A stretch of DNA of 64,000 nucleotides from Hybos culiciformis (GCA_964007475.1 OZ023274.1:54083678-54147677), one strand, 5' to 3'; numbered from the stretch's first letter, positions 37,320 to 52,040 are shown. A program made the numbers and translations. The notes: generated by a model not told the origin, from the sequence alone.

Positions 37320-38660
37320 TTTTTTATTTTGTTCCTATCTTGTCGATGATTTTATCTCAACAAGATTATAAAATTTATCTTAAAATATTTTTTTGTTTTC
37401 AATAAATCAATAAATAATGTTTAGATTTATCAAAACACTATAAAATTCCTCTGTCTGTCATATCAATTATGTTATTTTTTGATCGATTAAAGAAAAATTT
37501 CATATTATACTGGCTTTAATTATATATATGAAGCAAGACAGAAGAAAATATTCTATAATCTACCATGTTGGTGAAAAGAAAAAAAGTGAATGTTCCGTAA
37601 GATAAAAACAGATAAACATCTCTGTATGCAAAGTTATGTAATATAATGATGATCAATCATATAAACACTGTACAACATTTCACATTCAACGTAAATAACT
37701 TCTTAACTTACGAGATATGGTCAAATGTTAAATTTATATATTTGTTAAAGAGAATTATTTTTTTTTCGTTTCTTCATGAGGAATTAGAGAGTCTTATATT
37801 TTTGTTGTACATTTTAAATCGCGTTTTAGATTCATTTAATTTTTTTAACATATCTATGTAATTTAAAAATATAGTTAAAACTTGTAAAAATTTTACCTAC
37901 ATTTTGTAATTTAATTGGAATTTGTTTGTTTCTTTTTTTTATTTTTATTTCTGTAATTCAAATAAAATAAAAGAAAAATATTTAAAAAATTTTTTATATT
38001 TTGAAAGAAATTAAAAAAAATTTATATTTATTTCATTGCTTGTCTGAAACCTTATTTGGGAATGAGAAATTTGTTCGATTAACGAAAAATCTATGCGTAT
38101 ATAATAAATGTTTGGTCAATGATTGTCAACATTAAATTTTGTAAAATTAAGTGAAGCGAGATTTTTGTGCCTTGTATGTCCATTGAATGATATTGTTTCT
38201 TATTTAATATAATTTTGATTTTCGAAGTTATACTCTTGAGAACTATTGTTTCGTGTAGCTTTAGTGACAAATGAGAATTTCTGTTATATTTAATTAATGC
38301 TTATGGGGGAAAAAGCTATATAAACAAAAAACATTTTAATAATAATTTCTTAAATTGACATAATTTATTTTTTAAATATTACTTCATTACTACTTACTTA
38401 TTAAAGTTATTATTATTGCATTTTATTATGCCAAGGTAATTATATATTTTTTTTTTTCAATCCATGAATATTAAATTTTATTGACTAAAATCTCAAATTT
38501 TGTTTCCCTTGTCATAATTGAAAAAAAAAAATATATATAGATATGTATTTAAAATTTAGCTAATATTGAGAAATTATAAATTTCGCAGATCTAATGCAAG
38601 AAAAATAATTGAAAAAATTAACATTGAAATAAGTATACCCGAAACAATTTTTTGATTTGG
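37320..38660. other. Gene-free AT-rich stretch
   Basis: I see only low-complexity sequence. A 71-codon frame at 37646-37861 has the Ile/Leu/Phe-rich composition expected by chance here. Confidence 0.5.
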
Positions 38661-38665
38661 TAAAG

Positions 38666-38831
38666 CATAAAGTAAGTTTAAATAAGAGAAATTCATTCCA
38701 CACAAGAAATACGAATGAAAAAATTAAACATAAACTATTGAAACATATGAAATTACTATCCAAATTGATTACTAATACAATTTGCATTTTTTGTATATAA
38801 AGAATTTCTCTTATTTATACCCATTTTAATG
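38666..38831. mobile_element. Short palindromic MITE, uninterrupted copy
   Basis: The left end (CATAAAGTAAG, then TAAATAAGAGAAATTC) and right end (GAATTTCTCTTATTTATA) are inverted repeats. The left half matches the MITE at 53409-54045 over about 100 bases, including TATGAAAT-ACTATCC near the middle. This copy lacks the 413-bp insertion present there, so it shows the empty arrangement. Its right arm is shorter and more diverged. Confidence 0.6.
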
Positions 38832-38993
38832 AATAAAGTTTGATAAATTTTACTCAAACCTTCAATTTTTGTTGTGATAATTTAGTTAAAATCTAAGGAC
38901 AACTTTAAAATTAAAGAGGAATCAGTTTCTCTCAATTCCCTACAATTAGAGTTTAAATGGATTTAGAGTTTAAACATTGTGTAATATTACAAC

Positions 38994-39632
38994 CAGCGGG
39001 GCTCGTACATAGGTGCTGCGACACTGCAGCACCCTCAAGAAATTTCAAAAAATTGAACTCATAAAAAAATGTTTGTTAGCTCTGAATTTTTCTTAGTTTA
39101 AAATTATTTTTAAATGAAATTGCTATGCTATGCAATTTTCTCTAAAATTTTAATAAACAACAGTAGCCTACTTTCAGGCTTTTGAAATTTTTAGAAAATA
39201 CTTTTCAAAAATAGGTGCACAAATTAATTTAACAGAATTTTTGGAACTGCGAATTTCGCACTGCAGGGATTTTTATTTTCATGAATAATTTAATACATTT
39301 TTATTGCTGTTAAGTTTTTTTCTATGACTTGAAATAAGGAAAAATGAACTGCTTCTGTAGCAGTGCGGCTGTATTATACTTTCTGAAAAATTTAAAAACA
39401 AATATGGGAAATTTTTTTTGTTATGGGATTTTTGAATGTATAGAAAAATGCACTGCTTCAGAAGCAGCACAATTTTCATATGGGATGTTTTTTGTTTGTT
39501 TTGAATTTTCAAAACTGATTTTCATATACATAATGTGTATGGGTGGGTATATCATAAAACTTTTATAATTATAAAAAAGAGGTTTTTATGTTTTGCAGCA
39601 CCCTTTTTCAAAACTTCCACGAGCTGCCACTG
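38994..39632. mobile_element. 639-bp hAT-like non-autonomous element
   Basis: The ends are CAGCGGGGCTCGT and ACGAGCTGCCACTG, imperfect inverted repeats of the CAG...CTG kind found in hAT elements. A perfect 8-base duplication ATTACAAC flanks them (38986-38993 and 39633-39640), as expected for hAT. GTGCTGC/GCAGCAC motifs recur just inside both ends. Open frames inside (74 to 77 codons) have no transposase motif. The terminal sequence resembles that of the hAT remnant at 53193, which suggests related families. Confidence 0.8.
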
Positions 39633-39674
39633 ATTACAACAACAAAAAAGTACACAGAAAAATGATGAATTATA

Positions 39675-40092
39675 ATAGTAGATTACAATACATGTTAAGA
39701 AGTTATTACAACGAGTTGTGTTTACACAAAAATACATAGACACGAGTCAATACTTATATCACGAGACCGTTAGGTCGAGTGATATAATATTGACAAGTGT
39801 TCATGTGTTTTTGTGTATATACACAACGAGCTGTATAACAAATTTTATTAACATGTTTTGTATACTGTTTTAATGTGCATGTGAGAGGTGGTTGCAATCA
39901 ATACATTTGCAATGCAAAAAATAAACAAAAGTTTAAAATGAAGTAAGTAAATAAAATTTACTTAATACGGAGAATGTAAATAAATTTACTTAATTAAATA
40001 ATTATATGTGTATTGATGCATGTAATATACCATTTACCGCGCTAAATTTACGATTGTAAATACAACTTACGGATCACATGCACATTAAATAT
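39675..40092. mobile_element. Compound palindromic element, copy A
   Basis: Two inverted-repeat units sit side by side. The first (about 39675-39870) is one long hairpin centred near 39770, around TATATCACGAGACC and GGTCGAGTGATATA. The second (about 39868-40092) is bounded by TTTAATGTGCATGTGA and its complement, with TGTAAATAC-type motifs inside. Matching copies occur at 51740-52040 (first unit and start of the second) and 52604-53090 (left edge plus second unit). No coding capacity. The superfamily is unknown and no clear target duplication was found. Confidence 0.7.
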
Positions 40093-40109
40093 CTTAAATG
40101 AAGTGAGAA

Positions 40110-43100
40110 GGGCTTATGGAAAAATAATTTGATTTGTTTTTTTAAAATAATTTTCTGATGTGTCATACAGAGTATTCTTTATAGAACCCTTTTTTTTCTT
40201 TGCTTCTTTTCTTTCAGTCATATTTCATTTGTGACTACTGTTCTTTTTTTTTTTGGTTTTTTTTTGTTACAATAAAAATTCAAATTGATTTTAACTTACC
40301 TTCTCATCAAATTAGCCGCAACCAGTATTGTAAATTTTACATTAATTATTAAGAAAAAAAAAAAATAAATAACAAAAAAGATGGGGGGGGGGGATAAATA
40401 AAAATCTATTTTTATATATAAAGAATTGAGAATTTAAATAAGATGAATTCTTTTTGTAAGATTTTTTTTTCCTTAAAAAACTTTATTATGATTTACTTAT
40501 TTTTTTTTCTTTATAATTCTTTTTATATAACTAATGTTTAAGTTATTCACTCCCAGTTATATCTTCTTTTTTTTTTATGTTTAAATCTTTAATTTTTTCT
40601 TTTTTATTCTTTTTTTATTGTTTTTCTTTGTATTTTCTTTTTTTTTTAAGATTATTACTTTATTTATTTTTCTTTTGATTATTGTAAAAAAAAAAAAAAG
40701 TTTGATTCAATCAAATAAATATTCTGTGTGGAGAGATAATCAAATTAAAAATATAATATTTATTTTTTTTTTATTTTCTTTATTAATTTTATTTTATTTT
40801 TATTTTTTTAATTTCATTAATTTAAGTTTAATAACATGCTTAAATTATTAAAATAATATATAAAATTAATTGCTGTTTAAATAATGAACATGCTGTTAAA
40901 TATTAAAAATTCATGATTTTTTAGTTGAGATTATATATCTCATGTTTTGAATTGATAAATATAAAGTTAAGTATATTTATAAATAAGTTTAGGGAATTTT
41001 AATCAGGAAAATATGCAAAGCTGTAATTTCTTTGGAATTTATTGTTTTGGCGAAAAAGATTTAAATAGTTTTTTTTGTCATATATACAATAGTCTTTTTG
41101 TCATATATACAATAGTCTTGATCTGTCACTAAATATTATATACTTAAAGTGAGTGAGGAAAAAACCAGCTTGTTTAAACATCAAATAGCAATCATAAGGT
41201 TACACTGGATAATTTCGAACTAAGTTTAATGAATTTTATTACACTAAAAATAAATTTGAGTAATTGTAGTGAAATTGTGGAGTGAAACAAAATTTTATGA
41301 ATAACAGCGTACTCATCAAAGAATCTTTATTAACAGCAAAAAGATTACTTTGTGCCTTGAGCCACAAAACTTTCCAAGTCAAAAATTTTAATTAAAGTTT
41401 AGACATTCGTACAATTTCGTCGATGGGAATGGCTGGCAAATTACTTTTGTTTTACAGAACTGTAAGAGCACTGTGTAGTTACAGGTTCATATAAATACAT
41501 GTTGTAAATGCGGGTTATTCACAGAATTAAAACATATTGGTTTGTTTTTTCTTTTTTTCGTATCAAACTATAAATTGTGACACAAAAATGTCCACTTTCA
41601 AGTTCATGATATTCATTAAAAATAAAAAAAATAATGTTTTATATTGTACACATAAATAATTGGATTTAAAAAATAAATAAATAAAAAATAACTTTTTATT
41701 TTTTTTATTTTTTCAATATACAAAAATATTTAGTACACAACAAAAAAAAAACTTTCTACTTTTTCCTTTCATCAGTTATTTTTTCAGTTTTTAAAGTTTT
41801 TGTTGTTTTATTTTGTTTTTTTTTTTTTTTTCTTATGTTACTTGAAAGCATTTCCCATTGCCAAAGAAAAAGTTGAACTGTTATCTTTTTATTTATTTTT
41901 TTTTTCTTACCCATTTTGCACACAAAAAAAATATATATACTTATACAAAAAAAAACAAAAACAAGAAGAAGAAAAATATGTTTTACGTGTTTGGTGCACA
42001 AAAAAAAAAAATATTATGCACTTGTAAGTTACCACTAATCAACCAAGTAACTGAATGGATTTAATTTTATTTTGCTACTTTTCACACAAAAATAATAAAT
42101 AATAAAAGAAGAAAAAAAAAATGTAAAAGAAAAATTATAATAAATGAGGAAAAGCAAAGAAAAAAAATATATAAATTTTTTTTCTTTTGCCCGAAGCTCA
42201 AAATTAAAAAAGAAAATTATTCATTTCTTTTATTTTTCGTTATTGTGTATAACAGAAATATAGATATTTTGCATATTCAAACTGTTAGTATGAACTGTTG
42301 TTAGTTAAAAAAAATAATAATAATATAAATTTTCATTTTTAATTTGACATTATTGTCTGAAATTGTAATTTTTCAAATGTTTGTATGTAACATATTTTTA
42401 ATTTAACAATATTATGAATTATGCTATTTTCTTGACAGAATTTTTAAGCGATATTAACAGCCTGTTAACAAAGGTGTCCAATGTCCATTTAATTGTAATA
42501 TAGATTTATTTGTTTGCTGTAATGGAAACTTCTAGTTTACTAAATTAAAATATTTAAATTGGTTTTTTGTGTAAACCTTATTTACAGCCTGCTAAACAAA
42601 ATTTAGATTTGAACATTTATATTTTTTTTTTTAGTTTAGGTCTTTCTCGATATTTATTTCTACAGAAGTTAAAAAATATTCTATCAGTTTGATTAATTAT
42701 TTTTTTTAATTTGAAATTAAATTAAATTTAGTTGTCAAATAATGTCTAGCTACTTAAGATTATATGACACAAAAAAAAATTCGTGTAGGCGCTTCTAAAT
42801 CCCACAGTATTAACAATGTTGATAATCAGAATTATTTTTAATATATTTTCATCTTAAAGATTTTATTAACATTAAATAAAAAAAAAATAATTATTGTATT
42901 TTTGAAGTATAAATACAACCAGCATTATATTAAACTCAATTAATTTAAGTTACAACCCAATTTTTAAAATTGATAATGTTGATCTGATTAATGAGTTCGG
43001 AAAATAAAAATTTTCCATTTAAATTTCAAATAGAAAAAAGTTTTAAATATTCGATAAATAAAAGTATAAAATATGATTTGACAGCTTATGGTAACTCTAG

Positions 43101-46100
43101 GCAATTCATATGTAAAAATTTCAAGCGTACCTTAAAAGCTAATAATTTTCGTTTAATTGAATAATTGAAGAATTTGAACGAATTTAAAAGTGACAATATT
43201 TTAATTATCTCACCCCTCAACCAAAGGTAAATTCTAAAATTTTATCGCAAGTTTATTGTACAAAAAAAAATTAGCACTTAATTGTCATAAAAAGTTTATT
43301 ATTAAGATTACTGCGGTTAGTCACAAAATAATTTATTTAAAAAATGTCTACAAATTAATTTTCTGTTGAACTTTTTGATTTTCACTCTGAAACTGAACAA
43401 AAAAAAAATTAAATAAAGCCAAACCTGTCAAATTATTTTTTTTTTTTTTTGTTTATTTTCCTTTATAGTTCTCGCTATTAATGTTCAGTTTATTTCTAAG
43501 AATACAAAAAAAAAAATACGATGAATTTATTTTTATAACATCAATTTTTTATTTTTTTTTTAATTTAAAAATTCTATCGTGAACATTATAATTTTTGTTT
43601 ACATTTATGGTAAAATTGTTTCCATTTTTATTGGTATTTGTTAATTGGATATACTATATATATTATTTATATAGAAAAAAAAAAAACAATAAAAACTTTT
43701 TAGACGCGCGCGATTATTTTTAATTTTTTTTTTAATTATTTTTTATTCAAACAACTTCACTCACTGAATAATGTCGATTGACTAACATTTTTTTTGGAAA
43801 AATTCAATTCTCAATCGAGCCACCTAAAGAAAAAAAAAAAAACAAAATAAAAGGAAATTTAAAAAATATCTCAATTTACCTGCACAGGTAATGAAAAATA
43901 TGCACGAAGGTATGTAAATAATTAAAAAGCTTTTTCCAGTCTGATCACTTTTCATAGAAAAGAGAATGGAATGTTGTTTAATCTTTTTTTTTTTCATTGG
44001 CATCGCAAAAAAAATATGTTGGTATCAAAAAAAGATCTTTTTGTATCAACTACCATAATCTTAGGTTTTGAGAGATAAACATTTTTTGCAACTAAAGAAA
44101 GAAAATGAAAAAATTAACATATTTTTAGGAGTTATCTTAATAATAAAGTTTTTGTCCTAAGTCTTTTGTTTTGGATTTTTAATTCAGATTTTCGAGAAAA
44201 TAAAATTTGAACAGATTTTTTTAATTCATTCTATAAGACTAGTTTTTTTTTTAATCTTTTTTAATTTAACAATTATGTAATTTGTAATTTGTAACAAATA
44301 AATATTACCTATTACCTATTTTACCACTAAATATTTGGACAGTAATAGTAAAAAACTGAATAATAAGAAAAAGAGAAAGAAAAAATTCTTTTTTAAATTT
44401 TAACTTGTGCAATTTTACAGACATAGCAGCATAGCACTGTGAGAGAACTAGTTAATGGTTTGGACGTGTAAAAAAAGAAAAAAAAAAAATTTTATTGGAA
44501 TATTTAAGTGAAATCTCAATTTTGATAGCAATTCAGTTTTTTTAGAAGAAAAAAAAAAATATTAAAATGAATTCATAAATTAAAAGCTTTATATATATTT
44601 TTTTTTTCATACAAAAAATTTGCAATTATTCAATCACCTTCACCAAACTATATAAAAAAAAATTTGTGTGGTATGCACAAATATTTGATGCAAAAAAATA
44701 AAAAAAATTAAAATAATGCACAATTCTTGGGAAAAATAAAAAAAATTTTTCAAATTTTTCATTTTTTACTTTTAAGGTATTTTTTATGTAATAATTTTTT
44801 TTTTTGTCTTTTCTTAGGTGCGGTTCGCAATTCTTAAATTATGATGTTAAAAAAAAAACAATTTTTATTTTTGTTTATTTATTTTTTCTTTTGTTTTGAT
44901 TTCAATAATGGAAAAGGAAAACATAATTTTTGTAGAAAATTTTACTATAAATAATGTCAATAAAATTTTTTGTTTTCGTATTTTTTTTTTTTGATATGAA
45001 TGAAAGAATATTATGGAAGCAATTTAGGGCAGTTGAATTTGGTTTTGTTCTTCGTTTTCAGAGATTTAAGTTAAAAATTTTCATTTAATAAATATTGAAC
45101 GAAATTAGTTCGAACTTTAAATAAAAGACATTAATATTAAACTTTTCTATAAGTCGAAACCGAACTTAGTTCTGAAAAATCTCAAACTATACTGCCTAGC
45201 TAAGCAAGAAGAGGCGTAACACTACTTGGATAGTTTTGATTTTCATTTTTTTCTGTTTTTATTTTCCTTACATTTGTATGGAGAGGTGTATTGTGTATTG
45301 AGATGTGTATTGTGTATGGAGAGGTGTATGTTATGTATTTTTGATGCTGTTAAAGTCAGAAAATAAATTTTCCAAAAAACGGATACTGTCAAGAATATTT
45401 ACACTGTTCCAAATATGCATTTATCTCAAAAGTTGACTTTTAAGACTTACACTTTTCTTGCTTTAAGTATTGAAAAATTAGAAAATAGATTCTGCTGCCA
45501 CAAAAGTTCTTCTTAAAAATTTTTAAATTACAATCGTTCAATCAAAGCTTTTACTTCACTTTAAAATCTATTCGAATAGAAAAAACCAAATCTACCTTTG
45601 CTCCGATATTGATGAATTTTCTTCAAAAACTCCCAAAATAGTGCTATTTCTACATACAAAATTAAATGTTTCAACTTTTCCGTTTTTGATGTATAAAGAT
45701 GATATAACATAAGATTAGCATAATACGATGATCAAGATTTAAAATTAAATGTTTCAACTTTTCTGTTTTTGATGTATAAAGATGATATAACATAAGATTA
45801 GCATAATACGATGATCATATGGATGAGTGTATTATTTTTTTTTTTCACATTTTCGATTTTTCAATAATGTTATGACCATTCAACTAAACTCTTAAACACT
45901 CATTTTAAGTTATGTTATGCAATGAATTGACAGAACAATTTACATTGACACATAAAAATCGAAGATGACGTCTAATTTTAATTGAAAATAAAAAAAAAAT
46001 ACTTAACTTGGATGCATTTTATTACATGGCGGTATGAATGTAGAAAAAAAAAATATAATTTAATAATAAATGCAGTATGATATTTTAATTATTTATGATT

Positions 46101-49100
46101 TTTTTTTTATCCAGTTTTACTTGAAGACACACCGACATAATTCTAGAAAAAAAAAACATTCTTCATAACTATTATTTAATTAAAATTATTTTTTCATACA
46201 AGTGTTATTCGAAAAATCTTGAAGTTATATAGCTTCAACAAAAATCTCTATATATTTTGCATTATTTTTTAGGCACCGGCTGATTTATTATTATTTTCAT
46301 ATTATTCTTTAGATAAAGACAGACTTTTGATTAGGACTTTTAATTAAAATCGAAATGAAATATCAGGTATTAATGTATAAAAAATATATAAGTATTGATA
46401 TGCCGCAAGATCATGGCGTTAAAATGGTACTTTCAGGAATAAATAAGAATTATTACTTCATTGCGCTGTTAAGGCTATTAAACTAAAATTCATAATACTA
46501 CAAAGTTGAGACAACTTTTAAACCAATAACTTTTTAACCAGTTCTATAATATCATCTTTTATATAATACATACTTTGTTATTTCCACAAGAAGCAAGGAA
46601 AACAGTTTTATGTTTCTAATTACATAATTTTGATATTATTTATAGCACAGGTATATAGCATAGCAGGTAGGTTTATTTATGTATGTAAATGTAAATTATG
46701 TATATTTATCTTTGAAAAAAAAAAAATTTATATGAAAAAAAATTAAAATTCTCATCATCTCAAGTTTGTAACAATTTTGGTTAACTGTTTTTTTAATATT
46801 TTACTTAGTGGTAATAAATAAGTAGTCAGTGTTGTCAAAACCTTTCAATTTAATCAAACATTCAAAATCATTTTCATACCCAAAGAATACAAAGTTCTAA
46901 ATGCTTGAAAGGTTTGAAATTTCACTCGCTTACTTGCTGCGCGAAATCGAATATGTAACTAATACGATCATTGTCTAATAGAGATAGTGTTCTATCCAAA
47001 AAAAGGCACAAACTTAATATTATCGTCAATTTCTAAGAAATTTTTAATCCCAGACGTAGTGTTTTGACCTACATATACTAAGACCTAGTTAAACTGCATT
47101 ATCAAATGTCGATATGAAGGTTTCACAAATTCGGGAACGATTACTTTATATATTTTTGGTCCCAAGCTTTGGATGAAGAAATCAAATAAAAATAAAAATT
47201 TTATTCTTAAACATATAAAAATAATAACAATAATATATATATTTTTTTTTGATAAATTGGAAAAATGCAAAAATTATTATATTTAATGATTTTTTATTTT
47301 TTTTTGCATATTTAATCCAAGATAAAAAATTATGTAAATTCTTATTGTTTTTTTTTTTGACATTAAAAGAATAAAAATAATATATAAAAAAAATTATTAT
47401 AGCTGGTAACTGAATAATAATAAGTGTGGAAAGAAATGTGGGTTCTGAATATAAAATAAATGCAAAAGAGTAATTTAGAAAAAAAAAAAATATAAATCTT
47501 CAACTGTTATTCTCTGATCAATAGTTTTATACTTGACTAAGTTCACCAAGATTGTGCTGTCATTTGTGAATAATATCTACGGAACTAGGAATTCTTAAAG
47601 TACTGTAAAATATATGATGCTCTTTTTTTATGAAATAATAGTTATTCAAAATAGTATTTTTAGTATATATGAACAATAAAAGTTTACTCATAATCGATTC
47701 TTTTTAAATATAAATTTTCTATGAATTTATAAACTATATTTATTTATTATAGTTTTTTTTTGACTTTGAAGATGTCAAGAAAACTACATTATATAAGTAC
47801 AAAGTTGAAAGTAAATTCATTTGACAAATAGAGGAAATTTTAATTATAGAATTTTGTGATTAGTCTTGAATTAGTCTAGAATTCATTTACTATGCGAAGC
47901 TTTCTGATGGTTTTTAGTCGTAGTATATTAATAAAATTCCAATTAAGAAAATTATATTTTGGAGCTTAAGTATTTATGGGAATAAATATTTTTAAATCTA
48001 AGATTTTATTTTGATTTTTTTGTTCAATTTCAAAACATGTAGACTTTTGGACCATAGAAAACTGAATTTTGATATGTTCATATATAAAAATTAAATGTGA
48101 ATATACCAGGTCTTTGATACATCTGAAAATAAACGTTGGAATTAATAATGAACAAAATTTATGTTTTGAAAGAAGAAATATGATTTTTTATTTACCCATA
48201 ATATATATAAGTACACACATGAAACATTATGTTTTATATTATTTTGATTTGTTCAAAAAAAAAGTCATGATGAAAATTCATTATTATAAAAACGTTTATG
48301 CAAAATAAAAAAATAAAATAAAAAATAGAATTACAAAATAAGAAAAAAAAAAAAAATAGAATCTATTAAAAGAATTTATATGATTTTATTTGCAAAAAAA
48401 AAAAGAAGACTGTAATCAAAAATCTTTTACTGCAAATAGTTGTAAATAAATTTAATTTTCATTTGGATTACGATCACGAAAGAAATTTTCTGAGATTTTA
48501 TATTATTTTAAAAACGATTTTAAAAAGTTTTAAGTTTGTTGTTAAAACAAAACGTGATTTCTAGAAAAAAAAAAACGATGTGGTAAATTTTTATTTTAAT
48601 CTTAAAAATTATTATCTAGATAGTCAACTGTTTGTAATATTTTGTACAGACCATGGTAATTAGTAGGGATATTCAAACGACACATATTATGTAAAAAGTT
48701 TTTAAACTAACCAATTTTTTAATTCCTGGAAAATTCGAATTTAATGATTTTCGTGTTATTATAACGTTAATTTATAGATCTAAAAGTCAATTTATTTTTG
48801 GTGATTGTTTTTTTTTCTTTAACGAAAATGCATGTCCTAGTGATGAAACTATTATTAAGCCAATATTATATTTTATGAATAATTTCATATTCAGCACATT
48901 TTATGAGCATAAATTTGCTTAGTTCAACTATTAAAACATAGGATTCTATTATTTCACATTTGTACTTCTACTTTTTAGTAGATAAATTTATTCTTTTTTA
49001 ACGATAAACACATCACGTAAAAAGTAGTTACTGTTATGGTTTAATTTTAATAATTTCTGTTGTAATGTAATAAGAATAAATACAATTTATAAGAGTAAAG

Positions 49101-51730
49101 ATTTTGTCTCTGTTAAAAAATTTTAATAAATCTATTTCCTAGGAAAAGGATCTTTGAATACAAAAATAATGAAATTAATATAAAAATTATTCTTAAAAAT
49201 ATCAGGAGTCAACTATTTGTTGAAGATGTGTTCAAAAGTTACGTCTTGAAATATACTTATTTCTTTAACTCCGAATAGTTATTATAGTTAAAAGTACATC
49301 ACCCGTGTTCAAAACTGAGTGATGCTGTTGAAAGTTTGGTGGGACACGACCATAACTGCTAAAAGATCTAAAATTCTAAACTAAACCTTATTGACAAGAA
49401 GAAAATATATTTCTAGAAGAAAATTCCTAGAAATGTATTAGATGTATATAAAAAGAGATACCTTAAAATAAAAGAAAAGGATATGATTCTTTAACTTTTA
49501 TAAACAAAAAAAAATTTTTTTTATATGAAACTTTTCAAATTTCCATATTGAACAATTTCAATTTAAATATTTATATAATTTTATTATAAATTCGACTGTA
49601 AAATAGTGAAAATAGTGAAAATAGTGAAAATTTAAAAAAAGTAAAATAAAAAAAAGTTGAGTCATTTTCAGTATGTTGTACTGTGTGCAGGTATATATAT
49701 TTATTGTGTCTATGTATATGTATTTTATATAAATATACTTCTCGGCTGATAATAAAGTTTAATAAAATTATAGAAATAATATTTTTTTCTCCAATTCCTA
49801 CATAGTTCTTGTAGTTCAAATTTATTCAGAAAACCGCGAAAAAGTTTTTATTGGATTATGGTAACATTATTGCAATAAAAATATGAAAGAATTTATTTTA
49901 TGATTCTTTAAATTTAACATACAAATGAGTTTTTCAATTTTATTATTCAACTTAATAACTAAAATTTCTTATCTACTTTAGTCAAATATTGGAGCTCTAG
50001 AATAGAACAAAAAAATCTTGTAACTATCATAAACAACTTAAAACGAGGATAAATGTCATATTCCGATAATAATTCGTTTCATAAGTTCCTTACTCCAAAT
50101 TACTCAATGCTCCAGATTTTTATGTAGATACTAAATTCAAATTATGCACTCATATTTTCCATAATTTCATATATTTAACTTTTGAATTCTTCTTCTCTAA
50201 TGAAATGAAAACATAGAGTATCTGATACGGATAAATCCGAATTTTAAAATTAATTAATAATTTTAAAATCAGTCCTTAAGCCGGAATGAATTCCTTTGTC
50301 GTCAGTTTTGTCAGCGAATGTTTTTTTCTTCCTACTGACATAAAAAAAATGAAATATCAAAATTTTACGTGGATTAACATAAATCTTAGTATCTTAACAA
50401 GTATCTTAGTAAGTACATATTATACATATATATATTATTTTCTTAATTTCTCTAATATTAATTGTATATCTATATACTTTTTAGTTCCTCAAAGAAAGTA
50501 TTAACTATTTTTATATTCTTTGTTAAAAAAAAACTGTCTATTTGCCGGAAAATATTTTTTGTTTTTCTTTTTTTTTGTTTTATATTAAAATTATAATAAA
50601 ACTAAAAAGAAAAACATCTGTCTTTGAATTTATAATAAAAAAAATGTACAGTAAAAATCTATGCTAATATTTGATATTTCTTAACAAAGAAGATATGGAT
50701 AATAATAATCTTACATAGTATACATACTTACTTATATGGATAATAATCTACATATTTACAATTTTTTTTTATTTATCCTTATAACTTTCATCTAAGTCGA
50801 TATATAAACATTATGTTGATTCATAATATGGTTTGCGCATAAAAATTTAATTATAGTGTAAAATTCTAGAATATCGGTTGTTAAAATGTCGAATAATAAT
50901 TATTTTTTATTGTGTCTTCCTGCTTTCACCGTTTAATTACGCTCGAGCCTAATTTTTACATATTTTTTGAGTTGGTAAGAAAATACCTATGTACGATATA
51001 TGAAAACTCTAAGTTTTTGAATTCGATATAATACAAAATGTTGCTGTATCCCAAAATCATATATAAAGTTCATATATTATATATTTTTGTGTATGTTACA
51101 AAATTTATATCTTTTATCCTTCTTAATATATAATGAACAAAAAAAAAACTTTATTCATACCATTTGAAATCCGAAAAAAACTTTTTATTTTCCTTTTTTC
51201 TAATGTTTTGGAATTTTTTTTTTTCATCTCTATAAAAATATATAAATCTACTTTGAAGTGATAATCGCCGTATATTATCTTTGTGTTCCTTTCGCATTCT
51301 CAACACATATTCCTTTTGTTTTTTTTATTTTTTTTTTTGGATATTTTAAGGATATTAAGTGGATTTTTGAGAAAAAATAAAATTTTTTTGTTACCCAAGA
51401 ACAATTTTAATTTAATAATAATTTGAAAATTAGTCTATATACAGATATCCTTGATCTTGATTATGAAACATATACAACATAGGGTGAATGATCTTTGAAT
51501 ATTTCGCATATTTCATTTTTAAAGTTTGCAATAGGTAATGTTCTACGTATATTTTATTATAAAACATAAAATGTTAGAAATTAAATTGTCTTATAATAAT
51601 TCTGTCAAAGAAGTAAAACATAAGCACAATATATATTGTCCAATCATTTAGAAGATAAATATAATTAAATTTTGAACATTATATTTCCATTCAGATGAAA
51701 AATAAAATTTTATATTTCTATACAAAAAAA
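40110..51730. other. Gene-free AT-rich desert
   Basis: Over 11 kb without a supportable gene. It contains an 11-G run at 40383-40393, a 23-base tandem duplication at about 41078-41120, an 83-base tandem duplication at 45658-45817, and many poly(A)/poly(T) tracts (dense at 41690-42180). ATG frames of 60-82 codons have homopolymer-driven composition (Lys, Phe, Ile, Tyr). No RNA gene or transposon end was recognised. Confidence 0.5.
45658..45817. repeat. 83-bp tandem duplication
   Basis: Two head-to-tail copies of a unit beginning AAAATTAAATGTTTCAAC differ at one visible base (TTCCG against TTCTG). This is a recent local duplication in non-coding sequence, with no sign of a mobile element. Confidence 0.9.
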
Positions 51731-51739
51731 ATAATATGT

Positions 51740-52040
51740 AATAGTAGATTACAATACATTTTAAGAAAATTTGTTATTCTTGCGAGTTTTGTATACACAC
51801 AAACACATAGACACGAGTCATGTTTATATCACGAGACCGAAGGTCGAGTGATATAATATTGACGAGTGTCTATATGTTTGTGTGTATACAAAACGAGCTG
51901 TATAACAAATTTGATTAACATGTATTGTATACTGCTTTAATGTGCATGTGAGAGGGAGTTGAAAACAATACATTTATAATGAAAAAAATAAACAAAAAAG
52001 TTCAAAATGAAGCAAGGAAATAAAATTTAATAAGGAAGTT
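51740..52040. mobile_element. Compound palindromic element, copy B (partial)
   Basis: Matches copy A (39675-40092) from the left terminus through the hairpin centre (GAGACC and GGTCGAG) and about 100 bases of the second unit. The match then stops, so the right end is missing or replaced. Confidence 0.65.

Noticed and set aside
41756..42064. Three overlapping frames on both strands
   Set aside because: They arise from dense poly(A)/poly(T) tracts and encode mainly Lys, Phe and Tyr.
49330..49390. Short plus-strand peptide with a W-W-D resembling the mariner transposase motif
   Set aside because: Only about 20 residues, with no flanking mariner sequence, no inverted repeats and stops on both sides; coincidence is likely.
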